Source: an uncultured Clostridia bacterium
Lineage (GTDB): Bacteria; Bacillota; Clostridia; Christensenellales; Borkfalkiaceae
Assembly: GCA_947623655.1 (NCBI GenBank)
Contig: CANQHG010000005.1
Location: 36,199 to 100,198 of the forward strand
Length of the DNA stretch: 64,000 bases
Direction: 5' to 3'
Made by a program: the position numbers and the translations under genes. The notes beneath the pieces were generated by a model. It was not told the origin of the DNA. It made no database searches and was given only the letters and a program-made list of their open reading frames with translations. Shown piece by piece: positions 34,670 to 42,602 of the stretch (position 1 is the first letter of the stretch; the number at the start of each line of letters is the position of its first letter).

Positions 34670-35809
34670 TTATTCAAAATTTATACGAGTTTTTAACCAA
34701 TCGAACGCCCTCTGCGTCAATGAGTAGACGGGCGTTTTTTGCCGTTTGAGATAGGAAAGCTGATGCTTTAAACTCAGATAAAGGCAACGGTCGATATCCT
34801 GTCGGAACGCCTCCCGCAGGGGTTCGATCCCCTCAAACGAGCGCCCCTCCTCGAGCATGTCGGAAAGGAAGATGAGCTTTTCGAGCGGCGACATGTTCTC
34901 TCTTCCGCTCGTGTGATAACGCACGGCGTTGAGCACTTCCTGATCGGTCACGCCGAAGACATGTTCGGCGATATATGCCCCCGTGAATTGGTGCAAAACA
35001 GGCCCGGGAACATCGTCAGGCGGAGTAAAACCGCGCAATAGAGGGCTATTTAAGGGCACATACTTGCCGCAATCGTGCAACATAGATGCACATAGCGCCC
35101 TTTCTTCGGAAATGGAAAGCTCTCTCGCGCGCTTGCACGCCATCCGTGCAACGCGCTCACTGTGGCTTTTCCGCTGCTCTGTGAGGAGATCGAGCGCCCC
35201 CTCGATCTTTTCAAAATGATACATCTTCCGCGCCTCAATAACGCGGAACACTTCGGGCGTAAGAGCTCTTTGCGCTTCTTCCGTGTTGCGGAAAGCAAGC
35301 GCTACGCGGATATCGGTCGACGAGATCTCTTCGCCCCGAAAGGAAAGTTCCATGAAGTCCGCAGAAAAACGGGCGCGGAACCGATCGTGAATATTATGCA
35401 CATAATCTTCTCCTCTCGAACAGGCGACGAGTGTGACGTTTTTCAAGATATCGTCGGGCTCTTTCCAACTGAAAAAATTCTCGAGCATATCGGCGCCCAC
35501 GAGGAAGAAAAGCGTTGCCTCCGGGAATTTCTCTTTGAAAGCGCGGCAGGTAAGATAGGTATAGCTTGTTCCCTCGGCCTTGATCTCCGTGTCGTCCGCT
35601 TCCGCAAAGGGCAAATTCTTACAGGCGGCTCTGCAGAGAACGAGTCTCTCTTCGCCGTCTGCCACGGCGCCGAACAACTTATGCGGAGCGCGGTAAGACG
35701 GTATGAAAAATATTTTATCGAGCGCAAGTTCCCGTTTCGCCGCTTCGGCGAGGCGGACATGCTCCCGATGAACGGGGTCGAACGATCCCCCGAAGAGCGC
35801 GATCCTCAT
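34670..35809 (-). CDS. nadD: Fusion of nicotinate-nucleotide adenylyltransferase NadD and YqeK-type HD hydrolase
   Basis: Residues 1 to about 190 are NadD: the nucleotide-binding start ALFGGSFDPVHREHV, the IPSYRAPHK motif and the late EEISSTDIR motif. It makes NaAD from NaMN and ATP in NAD synthesis. Residues about 200-379 are a YqeK-type HD domain: HSERVARMA, then ASMLHDCGKY, then HQFTGAYIAEH and AVRYHT. YqeK proteins split diadenosine tetraphosphate symmetrically. In most Firmicutes these are two adjacent genes; here they are one frame of 379 residues. The ATG at 35809 matches the family start; the longer frame adds five residues without support. A consensus promoter ends six bases before the ATG and no Shine-Dalgarno exists, so the mRNA is probably leaderless. 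Confidence 0.95.
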   Translation of the reverse strand: MRIALFGGSFDPVHREHVRLAEAAKRELALDKIFFIPSYRAPHKLFGAVADGEERLVLCRAACKNLPFAEADDTEIKAEGTSYTYLTCRAFKEKFPEATLFFLVGADMLENFFSWKEPDDILKNVTLVACSRGEDYVHNIHDRFRARFSADFMELSFRGEEISSTDIRVALAFRNTEEAQRALTPEVFRVIEARKMYHFEKIEGALDLLTEQRKSHSERVARMACKRARELSISEERALCASMLHDCGKYVPLNSPLLRGFTPPDDVPGPVLHQFTGAYIAEHVFGVTDQEVLNAVRYHTSGRENMSPLEKLIFLSDMLEEGRSFEGIEPLREAFRQDIDRCLYLSLKHQLSYLKRQKTPVYSLTQRAFDWLKTRINFE

Positions 35810-35815
35810 GATTTG

Positions 35816-35844
35816 ATTATACAATACTTTTCGGCGGTTTGCAA
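35816..35844 (-). promoter_or_regulatory. nadD-yqeK promoter, predicting a leaderless mRNA
   Basis: TTGCAA (35839-35844) and TATAAT (35816-35821) on the minus strand are 17 bp apart. CAAATC is all that lies between the -10 box and the ATG. Confidence 0.75.
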
Positions 35845-35881
35845 GTTTAATTTGTGAAATTCAAGGCAAAAATTATTCGGT

Positions 35882-36646
35882 ATGAAACGATTTTCACTTG
35901 CGGACATCCTCGATGTTCTCTTTTACACTCTCTCAGCCTGTTTCGTCGCCTTCGGGATCTTGCGCTATTTCCGTCTTGCGCTCTGGTTGTGCCTGCTCTT
36001 TTCTCTCCTCTTTGCGGCGGCAACGTGTGTGGGAAGCGGGTTGCTCCTTTCGGGCAATAGACAAAAAAAGGTAAAAAGCAAGCGAGAAAAGGAAGACCGC
36101 GATGCGCTTTTGTTACATCTCGCCCTCGAAAAAGAGGAGCGGGTGCGTGCCGCGCTTTTAACGGCGCTACTTGCGGACGAAAGGCACGCCAATCTGCGCG
36201 GAGACGTTTTGGAGGAGGACGGCAAACTGCTTGTGCCGCTCTTTACCATGGAACCTGTCTCGGCTGACACGGTGGCTCGGCTTCTGAAACAATATGGAGA
36301 AGATCCGTTTACCCTCGCCTGCAAAGACGTCACGGCAGAAGCCGAAAAACTGCTTTTAAGGTTTGAAAAGGGCATTATGAAAGGAGACGAAGTATATAAA
36401 CTTTTTGCGGAAACTGGCACTATTCCAAATCCTCTCATCTGCGGCAATATTCCGCGCCGCACGTTGAAAATGAACTTGCGCCGCTCTTTTTCAAAGAAAA
36501 ATGCCCGCCCATTCTTTGTGAGCGGACTGCTTCTCCTCATCATGAGTCTGTTTACCCTGTTTCCCCTCTACTATCTGATCTCGGGTTGCGCGCTTCTCAT
36601 CACCGCCGTCGTGGTAAGGGCAGTCGGTTTTGCGGAGGTCACATGA
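35882..36646 (+). CDS. Membrane protein of unknown function with helices at both ends
   Basis: The 254-residue protein has two hydrophobic helices at about residues 8-30 and 31-53, a charged, mostly helical middle of about 150 residues, and two more helices near residues 203-245. The middle probably lies in the cytoplasm. I do not recognise the family. It diverges from nadD across 72 bp and runs into the end of nnrD, which it overlaps tail to tail by 8 bp. Ribosome site is poor (AAGG 15 bases upstream). Confidence 0.7.
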   Translation: MKRFSLADILDVLFYTLSACFVAFGILRYFRLALWLCLLFSLLFAAATCVGSGLLLSGNRQKKVKSKREKEDRDALLLHLALEKEERVRAALLTALLADERHANLRGDVLEEDGKLLVPLFTMEPVSADTVARLLKQYGEDPFTLACKDVTAEAEKLLLRFEKGIMKGDEVYKLFAETGTIPNPLICGNIPRRTLKMNLRRSFSKKNARPFFVSGLLLLIMSLFTLFPLYYLISGCALLITAVVVRAVGFAEVT

Positions 36647-38075
36647 GAGAGCGGATCGCTTTCGGAAAACAGTTGATGATATCCGTTGCATCGGGCGAAT
36701 ATTCGTTGATGTCTCTCGCCGCGATCTCGCCCGCTCTTCCCAAAAGATAACAGCCGACAACAGCCGCCTCAAAGGGCGGTATACCTCTGGCAGCTGTCCC
36801 TGCAATAAATCCCGCGAGCGCATCGCCGCTGCCGCCCTTTGCAAGCACGGGCGATCCGGTTGGATTGATCGCGGACCTGTCTCCCTCGGCGATGACCGTG
36901 CGATTGTTTTTAAAGACGACCGTGACGCCGTACTGCTCCGAAAAAGCCTTGGCCGTTTGGACGGGATCGCTCAGGAGCTCTTCGGTACTTCTGCCCGTAA
37001 GACGGGAAAATTCCTTGGGATGCGGGGTGATAATGACGCGGCAAGTCTTATTTTTTAAGATCTCAACGCCATACTGTGCGAGCGTATTGAGTGCGTCGGC
37101 ATCGAGCAGGAGCGTTCCCGTATATGAAGACATCAGCTCGGAAATGTAGGCATACAGTCTCTCGCTCACGCCCGAGCCCATGCCCACAGCAATACAGTCG
37201 GACGAGAGCATCTCGCCGTCTATCGCATGAAATTCACGCAGAACGACTGCCGGGAGCTTGCCGACGATTTGATTGAAATAATCATGCGTGACTGCAAGAC
37301 GGGTATACCCCGCGCCCGATTTCAAACAGGCCATGGCGGCAAGAAACGCCGCCCCCGCGAGCGCCCCGCCCGCAAAAATATAGGCGCTGCCGTAACTGCC
37401 CTTGTGCGTGTTCGATTTTCTCTTGGGGAAGTATGACCGAACGTCGGCGTCTTCCCAGACTTCCGTCCCGCCCTCCGCGGAAATGCCGATGTCTGCGACG
37501 CAAATTTTTCCCGCAACATCCGCCCCGTCGGAAAGAATGAGTGCGGATTTTAATTGTCCCAGAGAGAGCGTTTCATCCGCTTCTACGCAAACACTTTGCG
37601 CGATTCCGCCGTCCATAAGTCCCGAAGGGATGTCACAGGCAACGACATATTTGCCGCTATTGATAAAAGCAACGAGATCTGCGTCTGTGTTTTCAATGGG
37701 TCGATCGAGCCCCGTACCGAAAAGACAGTCGACCGTGACGGAATAAGTACGGCGGGGAATGATAGCCAAAATTTCCCCTTTGAACGCCTCTTTCGCCTGC
37801 ATACAGGCTTTTGAAAAAGTTTTTGCAAGACAGAGCACGCAAACTTCGTATCCTTCTTGCAGGAGAAGACGGGCCGCGACAAAGCCGTCTCCTCCGTTAT
37901 TGCCCCCGCCGCACACAAAGACCGCGTCCCTCTGCCCAAGACGGCACAGAGCGTCTTTTACAGTCTCTTTGAGCGCTTCTCCCGCTCGCGACATGAGAAT
38001 GTCGACAGGTGTTCCCCTTTCGATCTCTTTTTTGTCAAACATGCGCATTTGCGCATTCGTATACGCATATTTCAT
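36639..38075 (-). CDS. nnrD: Bifunctional NAD(P)HX epimerase / ADP-dependent dehydratase
   Basis: The 478-residue protein has two domains. The first (about 1-200) is the YjeF N-terminal epimerase: VCGGGNNGGDGFVAARLL and VDCLFGTGL. The second (about 215-478) is the ADP-dependent dehydratase: HKGSYGSAYIFAGG, LLLDADALN, VIITPHPKEFSRL and the late KGGSGDALAG motif. Together they repair hydrated NADH and NADPH. The start (MKYAYTNAQMRMFD) follows AAAGGAG and overlaps the birA stop by four bases, so translation is likely coupled. Last gene of the recX-birA-nnrD group. Confidence 0.95.
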   Translation of the reverse strand: MKYAYTNAQMRMFDKKEIERGTPVDILMSRAGEALKETVKDALCRLGQRDAVFVCGGGNNGGDGFVAARLLLQEGYEVCVLCLAKTFSKACMQAKEAFKGEILAIIPRRTYSVTVDCLFGTGLDRPIENTDADLVAFINSGKYVVACDIPSGLMDGGIAQSVCVEADETLSLGQLKSALILSDGADVAGKICVADIGISAEGGTEVWEDADVRSYFPKRKSNTHKGSYGSAYIFAGGALAGAAFLAAMACLKSGAGYTRLAVTHDYFNQIVGKLPAVVLREFHAIDGEMLSSDCIAVGMGSGVSERLYAYISELMSSYTGTLLLDADALNTLAQYGVEILKNKTCRVIITPHPKEFSRLTGRSTEELLSDPVQTAKAFSEQYGVTVVFKNNRTVIAEGDRSAINPTGSPVLAKGGSGDALAGFIAGTAARGIPPFEAAVVGCYLLGRAGEIAARDINEYSPDATDIINCFPKAIRSLM

Positions 38076-38767
38076 TTTTGCTCCTTTGGCCTCAAAGTTA
38101 TCTCTGCGTCAGACAGTATGCGCAATTCGCCATCCTTTGTTTCGATCTCCAACCTGCCGTCTCCGAGAATACGGCGAGCGACGGCCGTATAGTGCGCTTC
38201 GCTTTCCGCGACATCGATCTCCTCGCCCAAGAAATGCACAAAAGAGAGATACTCCTCAAATGCAGAGGGGCGAAGATAATTCGCGAGCAACACACTCCGT
38301 ACTTCGTCTACGGCGGGAGGAGCGGGGAGAAAGTCTTTCATGCCGACGGCGATGCCGCCAAGGCGCGCAACATCGTTTGAAACATTGAGTCCGATTCCGA
38401 CAATGCTGTAGTCGATCGAGCCCGAACGAAGCCCGTTCTCGATCAGGATCCCCGCGATTTTTTTGTCTGCGGCACGGACGTCGTTTGGCCATTTAACGGC
38501 GGGAGTGATGCCGAAATGCTGTACCGTCCGACAGACTGCGACCGCGGCATGAGTCATGATTCGAAACGCATTTGCAGGCACCATGTCTGAATAGAAAGTC
38601 AAAATGGAAAAATATACCCCACCCATGTCTGAAAGAAAGCTTCTTCCCTTTGTTCCCCTTCCGCCCGTCTGCACATCGGAAAATACGGCTATATTTTCCC
38701 GCGCTTCGATCAGATTTTTAAGATATTCGTTGGTTGAACCGACAGTTTTCAAATATTCAATCTTCAT
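38072..38767 (-). CDS. birA: Biotin--[acetyl-CoA-carboxylase] ligase (no DNA-binding domain)
   Basis: The 231-residue ligase shows the biotinyl-AMP motif GGRGTKGRSFLS near residue 35 and KWPNDV near residue 93, followed by KIAGILIE and VGIGLNVS. It attaches biotin to carboxylase carrier proteins. The N-terminal helix-turn-helix of two-function BirA repressors is missing, so it should not regulate transcription. It overlaps recX by 11 bp and nnrD by 4 bp. Confidence 0.95.
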   Translation of the reverse strand: MKIEYLKTVGSTNEYLKNLIEARENIAVFSDVQTGGRGTKGRSFLSDMGGVYFSILTFYSDMVPANAFRIMTHAAVAVCRTVQHFGITPAVKWPNDVRAADKKIAGILIENGLRSGSIDYSIVGIGLNVSNDVARLGGIAVGMKDFLPAPPAVDEVRSVLLANYLRPSAFEEYLSFVHFLGEEIDVAESEAHYTAVARRILGDGRLEIETKDGELRILSDAEITLRPKEQK

Positions 38768-39371
38768 CTCTCAGGCTCCCGAGCGCGCTCTTTGCCGTAT
38801 CGTAATCGAACCCCTTGGAAAGAAGATGGGCATATGCTTTTTGTATCACTTTTTTATCGGTAATATCTTTGCCGCGAAGATATTTTTCGAGCGTATTTCT
38901 CGCCGCCGTCTCTTCACCCGTAAGCGTTTCGAGCGCTTCGCCGATTGCCTCGTCGGCAATTCCCTTTTGTCTGAGTTCAAACGCGATGAGCCGCCCGCCT
39001 TTCTTTTTCGCCATGCTCTCCGCATAGGCGCGCGCGTAGGCCGCGTCATCGAGAAAGCCGTACTCGCGCAACTTCTCCGTCACATAGCTCTGTACATCGG
39101 CAAGATAGCCTTTTTTGCGCAGAAAATCCCGTATCTCGCGCTCTGTTTTCATCGATGAGGTGATGTAGAAAAGCGCCTTGTCGAGCGCGGTTTCCTTTTC
39201 GCTCTCGAGTTGGATCTCCGAAAGCCGTTCCTCCGTCACCTCTGCGCCCACTTTCAGCTTGTATTGCATAACAGTGACGAGCTTCATGCCGCAAAAAAAC
39301 CTGCCGTCAACTTCAACGTTGCAGCGGGTTTTATCTTTGATTTGCGGTGTGATCGCAGTGATCTCTGCCAT
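38757..39371 (-). CDS. recX: Regulatory protein RecX
   Basis: The 204-residue protein has the three-helix repeats of RecX: ALFYITSSMKTEREIRDFLRKKG, LREYGFLDDAAYARAYAES, and RLIAFELRQKGIADEAIGEAL. RecX limits RecA filaments. An unusual feature is the first 60 residues (VDGRFFCGMKLVTVMQYKL), an extension also found in Bacillus-type RecX. recA is not in the window. The start follows AGGA about 13 bases upstream. It is 26 bp after the metallo-beta-lactamase lipoprotein gene. Confidence 0.9.
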   Translation of the reverse strand: MAEITAITPQIKDKTRCNVEVDGRFFCGMKLVTVMQYKLKVGAEVTEERLSEIQLESEKETALDKALFYITSSMKTEREIRDFLRKKGYLADVQSYVTEKLREYGFLDDAAYARAYAESMAKKKGGRLIAFELRQKGIADEAIGEALETLTGEETAARNTLEKYLRGKDITDKKVIQKAYAHLLSKGFDYDTAKSALGSLRDED

Positions 39372-39397
39372 AATCTTCTAACTTCCTGCCCGAAAAA

Positions 39398-40873
39398 TCA
39401 TTGAACGCCGTCCGTGGGCCAAGTCCTGTTGGCCTTAAACCACTCTGTGTCTTTTAAGATCGTCGAGTTTTTGCTTCCGGCGACGGTGATATCCGTTCCG
39501 TCCGACCAGACGGTGATGAGGCCGTTGAGGGCCGTGTAGTTCGATGTTGTTCCGTCGACCGTAACCGCAGGCGCATAGAGATTTTTCGTATATTTTGCAA
39601 GACGGTTGATCGTTACCTGCGTGGGAAAAGTCCCGTTACCGCTCGAATACTCATTGGTTCCCGCAACACAGGGAATGACCACATATTCGGGTTGAATGAC
39701 AGAGAGCAGAACTTCGTTCGAGGAGGTCGCACTTCCGTGGTGACCCGCCTTAAAGAACTCGCAGTGAGGAAGCTCGTTGTTTTTGACAAGGCTCTGTTCC
39801 CCTTCGAGTTCAAGGTCGCCCGTAAAGAGATAGTGGTTTTCTCCGTGTGTGAAGAGCGTGCAGACGGAATAATTGTTCTGACCGGAAATGTTCTTCTCGT
39901 AATATTCTTGATAGAGGATCTCAAAGGAAAGGCCCTCGGCGATCGTGTAGCTCTGCTGTGCGCCATTCTGCTCTTTCCAGCAGTCAAGCGCCGTATAGTG
40001 CGTTGCCCCGTCCTCGGAGACCTCTTTATCGCGATACGTGACATAATCCTTATAAATTCCGGATGTTGAAGTCGTACGCGCGAAGTCGATGATCGTGCCG
40101 CACTTAAAATTCGCAAAGACGCCGGCGGTGCCGTTGGTCCCTGTGGGGCCGACAAAGGCCGCGATGTGGTCCTCGTGGGCATGCGTCACGATGACGTATT
40201 CGAGAATGCCGTCCGTGCAGTATTCTTTGAGAAAGGACACGACGGCCGTCGCGGACTCCCGCTTGGAGCCCGCGTCGATGAGGATCTCAGTGTCGCCCGT
40301 TTTGAGGAGCGTACAGTCGCCGGCGTTTCCGTTCCCGAGCTGAGGGAAGTAGATGTTGAGCTCGGCCACCGTGGGGCCGCCACCCACGTCGGAGCCGCCA
40401 CCTTCCGAAGAACTGCCATCCCCGGGGTCGCCCTTGTCGCCTTTGTCACCTTTATCTCCCTTATCTCCCTTGATGTTGCCGCGGAGCGTCCATATGCTGT
40501 CTTCTTTCGTATAGACATTCCACGAAGTATAATCGAGATAAAGATCGCCGTTGACACCGACCGAGGCATCCGGCAAGCCATTCCCATAGTGCCAGCCGTT
40601 CCCCGATGCGCCCGGTTCTCCCTTGTCCCCTTTATCTCCCTTATCGCCTTGGTCGCCCTTGATGGATGCGAGCCATTCCTCGTAGGTGAGCGCTTCATCA
40701 CCGCTCTTGGCACAGGACTCCACGTAGAGACTGTAAACGGAACGGATAGACGGATCGCTTTCGTTCGTGCCGTTTCCGTCGGACGGGGCGCCGAACAACG
40801 AACAAGCGCATGTACCGACGGCGACTGCCGTAGTCAACAAGAAAACCGATAAGAGGTGAAGCATTTTTTTCAT
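39398..40873 (-). CDS. Collagen-like lipoprotein with a ComEC-type metallo-beta-lactamase domain
   Basis: The 491-residue protein starts with a lipoprotein-like signal (Cys22 or Cys24 of GTCAC is the likely anchor). Residues about 72-92 and 135-155 are collagen-like (GDKGDKG repeats). Between them lies a GVNGDLYLDYTSWNVYT..W..RGNIKG unit that also occurs in the giant surface protein. Residues about 170-480 form a metallo-beta-lactamase fold with THAHEDH (about residue 235), LFTGDLE, and a late GHHGSATSSNEVLLSV motif like the C-terminal domain of the DNA-uptake protein ComEC. Here it has no channel helices and would sit outside the cell. Nuclease or phosphodiesterase activity is likely from the motifs but unproven. 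The start follows GGAG. The recX group follows on the same strand. Confidence 0.85.
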   Translation of the reverse strand: MKKMLHLLSVFLLTTAVAVGTCACSLFGAPSDGNGTNESDPSIRSVYSLYVESCAKSGDEALTYEEWLASIKGDQGDKGDKGDKGEPGASGNGWHYGNGLPDASVGVNGDLYLDYTSWNVYTKEDSIWTLRGNIKGDKGDKGDKGDKGDPGDGSSSEGGGSDVGGGPTVAELNIYFPQLGNGNAGDCTLLKTGDTEILIDAGSKRESATAVVSFLKEYCTDGILEYVIVTHAHEDHIAAFVGPTGTNGTAGVFANFKCGTIIDFARTTSTSGIYKDYVTYRDKEVSEDGATHYTALDCWKEQNGAQQSYTIAEGLSFEILYQEYYEKNISGQNNYSVCTLFTHGENHYLFTGDLELEGEQSLVKNNELPHCEFFKAGHHGSATSSNEVLLSVIQPEYVVIPCVAGTNEYSSGNGTFPTQVTINRLAKYTKNLYAPAVTVDGTTSNYTALNGLITVWSDGTDITVAGSKNSTILKDTEWFKANRTWPTDGVQ

Positions 40874-40916
40874 CCTGTTTTACTCCTTTTGTTCCCAGTT
40901 ATTCACCGCATAAAAG

Positions 40917-41020
40917 CAGACATGGGTGCATCATTTTACAAAATCCATGGCATGAACGTCATCATTTACATACAGACATGGATGGCACATTTTTGTTTTA
41001 TTACAGACATGGTGCCATGT
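40917..41020. promoter_or_regulatory. Three CAGACATGG direct repeats upstream of the metallo-beta-lactamase lipoprotein
   Basis: CAGACATGG occurs at 40917-40925, 40973-40981 and 41004-41012, each followed by a run ending in ATTTT or GTTTT. The last copy also forms an inverted repeat ACATGG-TG-CCATGT (41007-41020). They fill the 172-bp gap before the lipoprotein gene. I see no clear -10/-35 pair, so control by an activator is possible. Confidence 0.5.
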
Positions 41021-41045
41021 TTTAATATCATGCGCCGCGCAATGT

Positions 41046-41390
41046 TCACGCGACCTCGAGCGCCTTGGCAATATTTACGACCGAATCATCGATATTGTGC
41101 AAAAACTTGTTGAGCGCAGCTTGTGCTCCGATGTCAATCTCTCCGTTTTCGGTCGTGCGCAAAACGGCAACGATCATATCGAAATTCCGATAGATGACGC
41201 CGCACTCGATATCGAGCGCTCGTAAAACGGGGTCCGCGCTTGTATGCTGAAGATCGTAAATCTGCTTGATCTCGGCGTTCATCTCCGTGAAGAGTCCGAT
41301 ATTCCCGCTGTCAAAGAGTTTTTTCATCGTTTGGTTGAGGGAAAAGAGTGCGCGAACGAACAATTCCTGTTCTTGAGACAATTCTGTCAC
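41046..41390 (-). CDS. Small helical protein of unknown function, coupled to the UDP-sugar pyrophosphorylase
   Basis: The 114-residue protein is predicted almost entirely helical and soluble, with no signal or membrane segment. It starts at a GTG (41390) that overlaps the TGA of the upstream pyrophosphorylase gene (GTGA), so its translation is probably coupled to it. It is the last gene of the arabinose/galactoside operon. I do not recognise the family. Confidence 0.65.
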   Translation of the reverse strand: MTELSQEQELFVRALFSLNQTMKKLFDSGNIGLFTEMNAEIKQIYDLQHTSADPVLRALDIECGVIYRNFDMIVAVLRTTENGEIDIGAQAALNKFLHNIDDSVVNIAKALEVA

Positions 41391-42601
41391 AGATCCACCC
41401 CGTTCTTTTGCAAAAGTATTCTCGCCGTCTCCACGCTGTCAATCCCCTCCTTGTTTTTGATGGGCGCGAATTCCCTCTCCCGTACGACCTCAAAGGGAAG
41501 ACAACTGTCCATGAGACGGATCATGTCGAGGATGAGCGTTTCGAATTTATAACCGTTCTCCTTTTCGGGTTTGATATATGCGCCTTGCGCGTCGATATGC
41601 GGGATCTTCTTTTTGACGACGTGAACGGGGATCCGCTCTTTTGCGATCTCCGCGAGCTTCTTCGCCGAAAGAAGATAATTTAATATGACGCCGAAAGAAT
41701 AGGCAAGGTTGCCGTCATTTCCTTTCATGGCGGCCATTTCCTCGGTGAGTTCGTAATATTCGATAACGGACGGCTGTCCGTTTTCAAGGCACAAAACCCC
41801 CACTTTTTCGTGCGGCTCCGTCTTACGGACGACCTTTGCGCCGCTGTTCATGCCGCTTGCGATGACCGCACCGATAAAAATAGGATCCGCGCTCTTTTGC
41901 AATACATTGTCTACGCCGTAAACATTATACCATTCGATCGCAGGAAAGTCCAGATCGGCACCCGAGCGTTTCAGAGACGAATACCAACCGCCGTTGCCGT
42001 TGGGAGAGAGAGAAAGTTTCCCTCTGTCTTCGAGAAAGAGCTTGCCCGTAAAATCTACGCTCGGCGCCATTTCCTGTCTGAAAAAACGAATATGGCTTTC
42101 GGGATAACCGAAATATGCGTGCTCTTTCAGGAAAGCGCGGGTCTCTGCGTCGTTTTTGTCGCTCGTCATGATAAAGAGCGGAACGGGCGCTCCCGCCGCT
42201 TCGCATGCAGCAAGAAGATTTCTGATCTGCATCTCAAAGATGAACAGCGGATGCGTGAGACCGATGTTGTAGGCGCCTTTCGGTGCATCTGAACCGAGCC
42301 GCGTGCCCTGACCTCCCGCGAGAAGAACACAGGCGACCTTGCCCGCCATGATCGCTTCCGCGCCGATAGCGAAATACTCTCCCTTCCTCTCTTCGATCTG
42401 TTGCAGAGAGAGCCCTTCAATGGGTTCGACCCTCCCCTTTCCGCTCAGATCCTCGGGATGTTTCCAAAGCGCAAGAACGTCCCAATCGATATTTTCGATC
42501 TCAGCAATAAATTCGCTCTGACGCTCAGCAGGGAGGGAGTCAAACCCCTGCAAAATATGGGTCTGCCCCTTTTCGGAGAGCAAACTATTCAATTCTTTCA
42601 T
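41387..42601 (-). CDS. UTP-dependent sugar-1-phosphate uridylyltransferase (UDPGP / UAP1-like family)
   Basis: The 404-residue protein has the eukaryote-like pyrophosphorylase signature ACVLLAGGQGTRLGSDAPKG (about residue 90), then LFIMTSDKND, and a GNGGWYSSL loop like the uridine-binding NGG of the UAP/UGP2 family. It makes a UDP-sugar (UDP-Glc, UDP-Gal or UDP-GlcNAc) from UTP and the sugar phosphate; the substrate cannot be fixed from sequence. Sitting right after an alpha-galactosidase (1-bp gap) suggests a galactose-1-phosphate or glucose-1-phosphate role. The ATG at 42601 follows AAGGAG; the longer frame reaches into the upstream gene. Confidence 0.85.
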   Translation of the reverse strand: MKELNSLLSEKGQTHILQGFDSLPAERQSEFIAEIENIDWDVLALWKHPEDLSGKGRVEPIEGLSLQQIEERKGEYFAIGAEAIMAGKVACVLLAGGQGTRLGSDAPKGAYNIGLTHPLFIFEMQIRNLLAACEAAGAPVPLFIMTSDKNDAETRAFLKEHAYFGYPESHIRFFRQEMAPSVDFTGKLFLEDRGKLSLSPNGNGGWYSSLKRSGADLDFPAIEWYNVYGVDNVLQKSADPIFIGAVIASGMNSGAKVVRKTEPHEKVGVLCLENGQPSVIEYYELTEEMAAMKGNDGNLAYSFGVILNYLLSAKKLAEIAKERIPVHVVKKKIPHIDAQGAYIKPEKENGYKFETLILDMIRLMDSCLPFEVVREREFAPIKNKEGIDSVETARILLQKNGVDL

Positions 42602-42602
42602 T

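Noticed and set aside
38072..38767. Biotin-dependent repressor activity for BirA
   Set aside because: The DNA-binding N-terminal domain is absent; the protein starts directly in the ligase domain.
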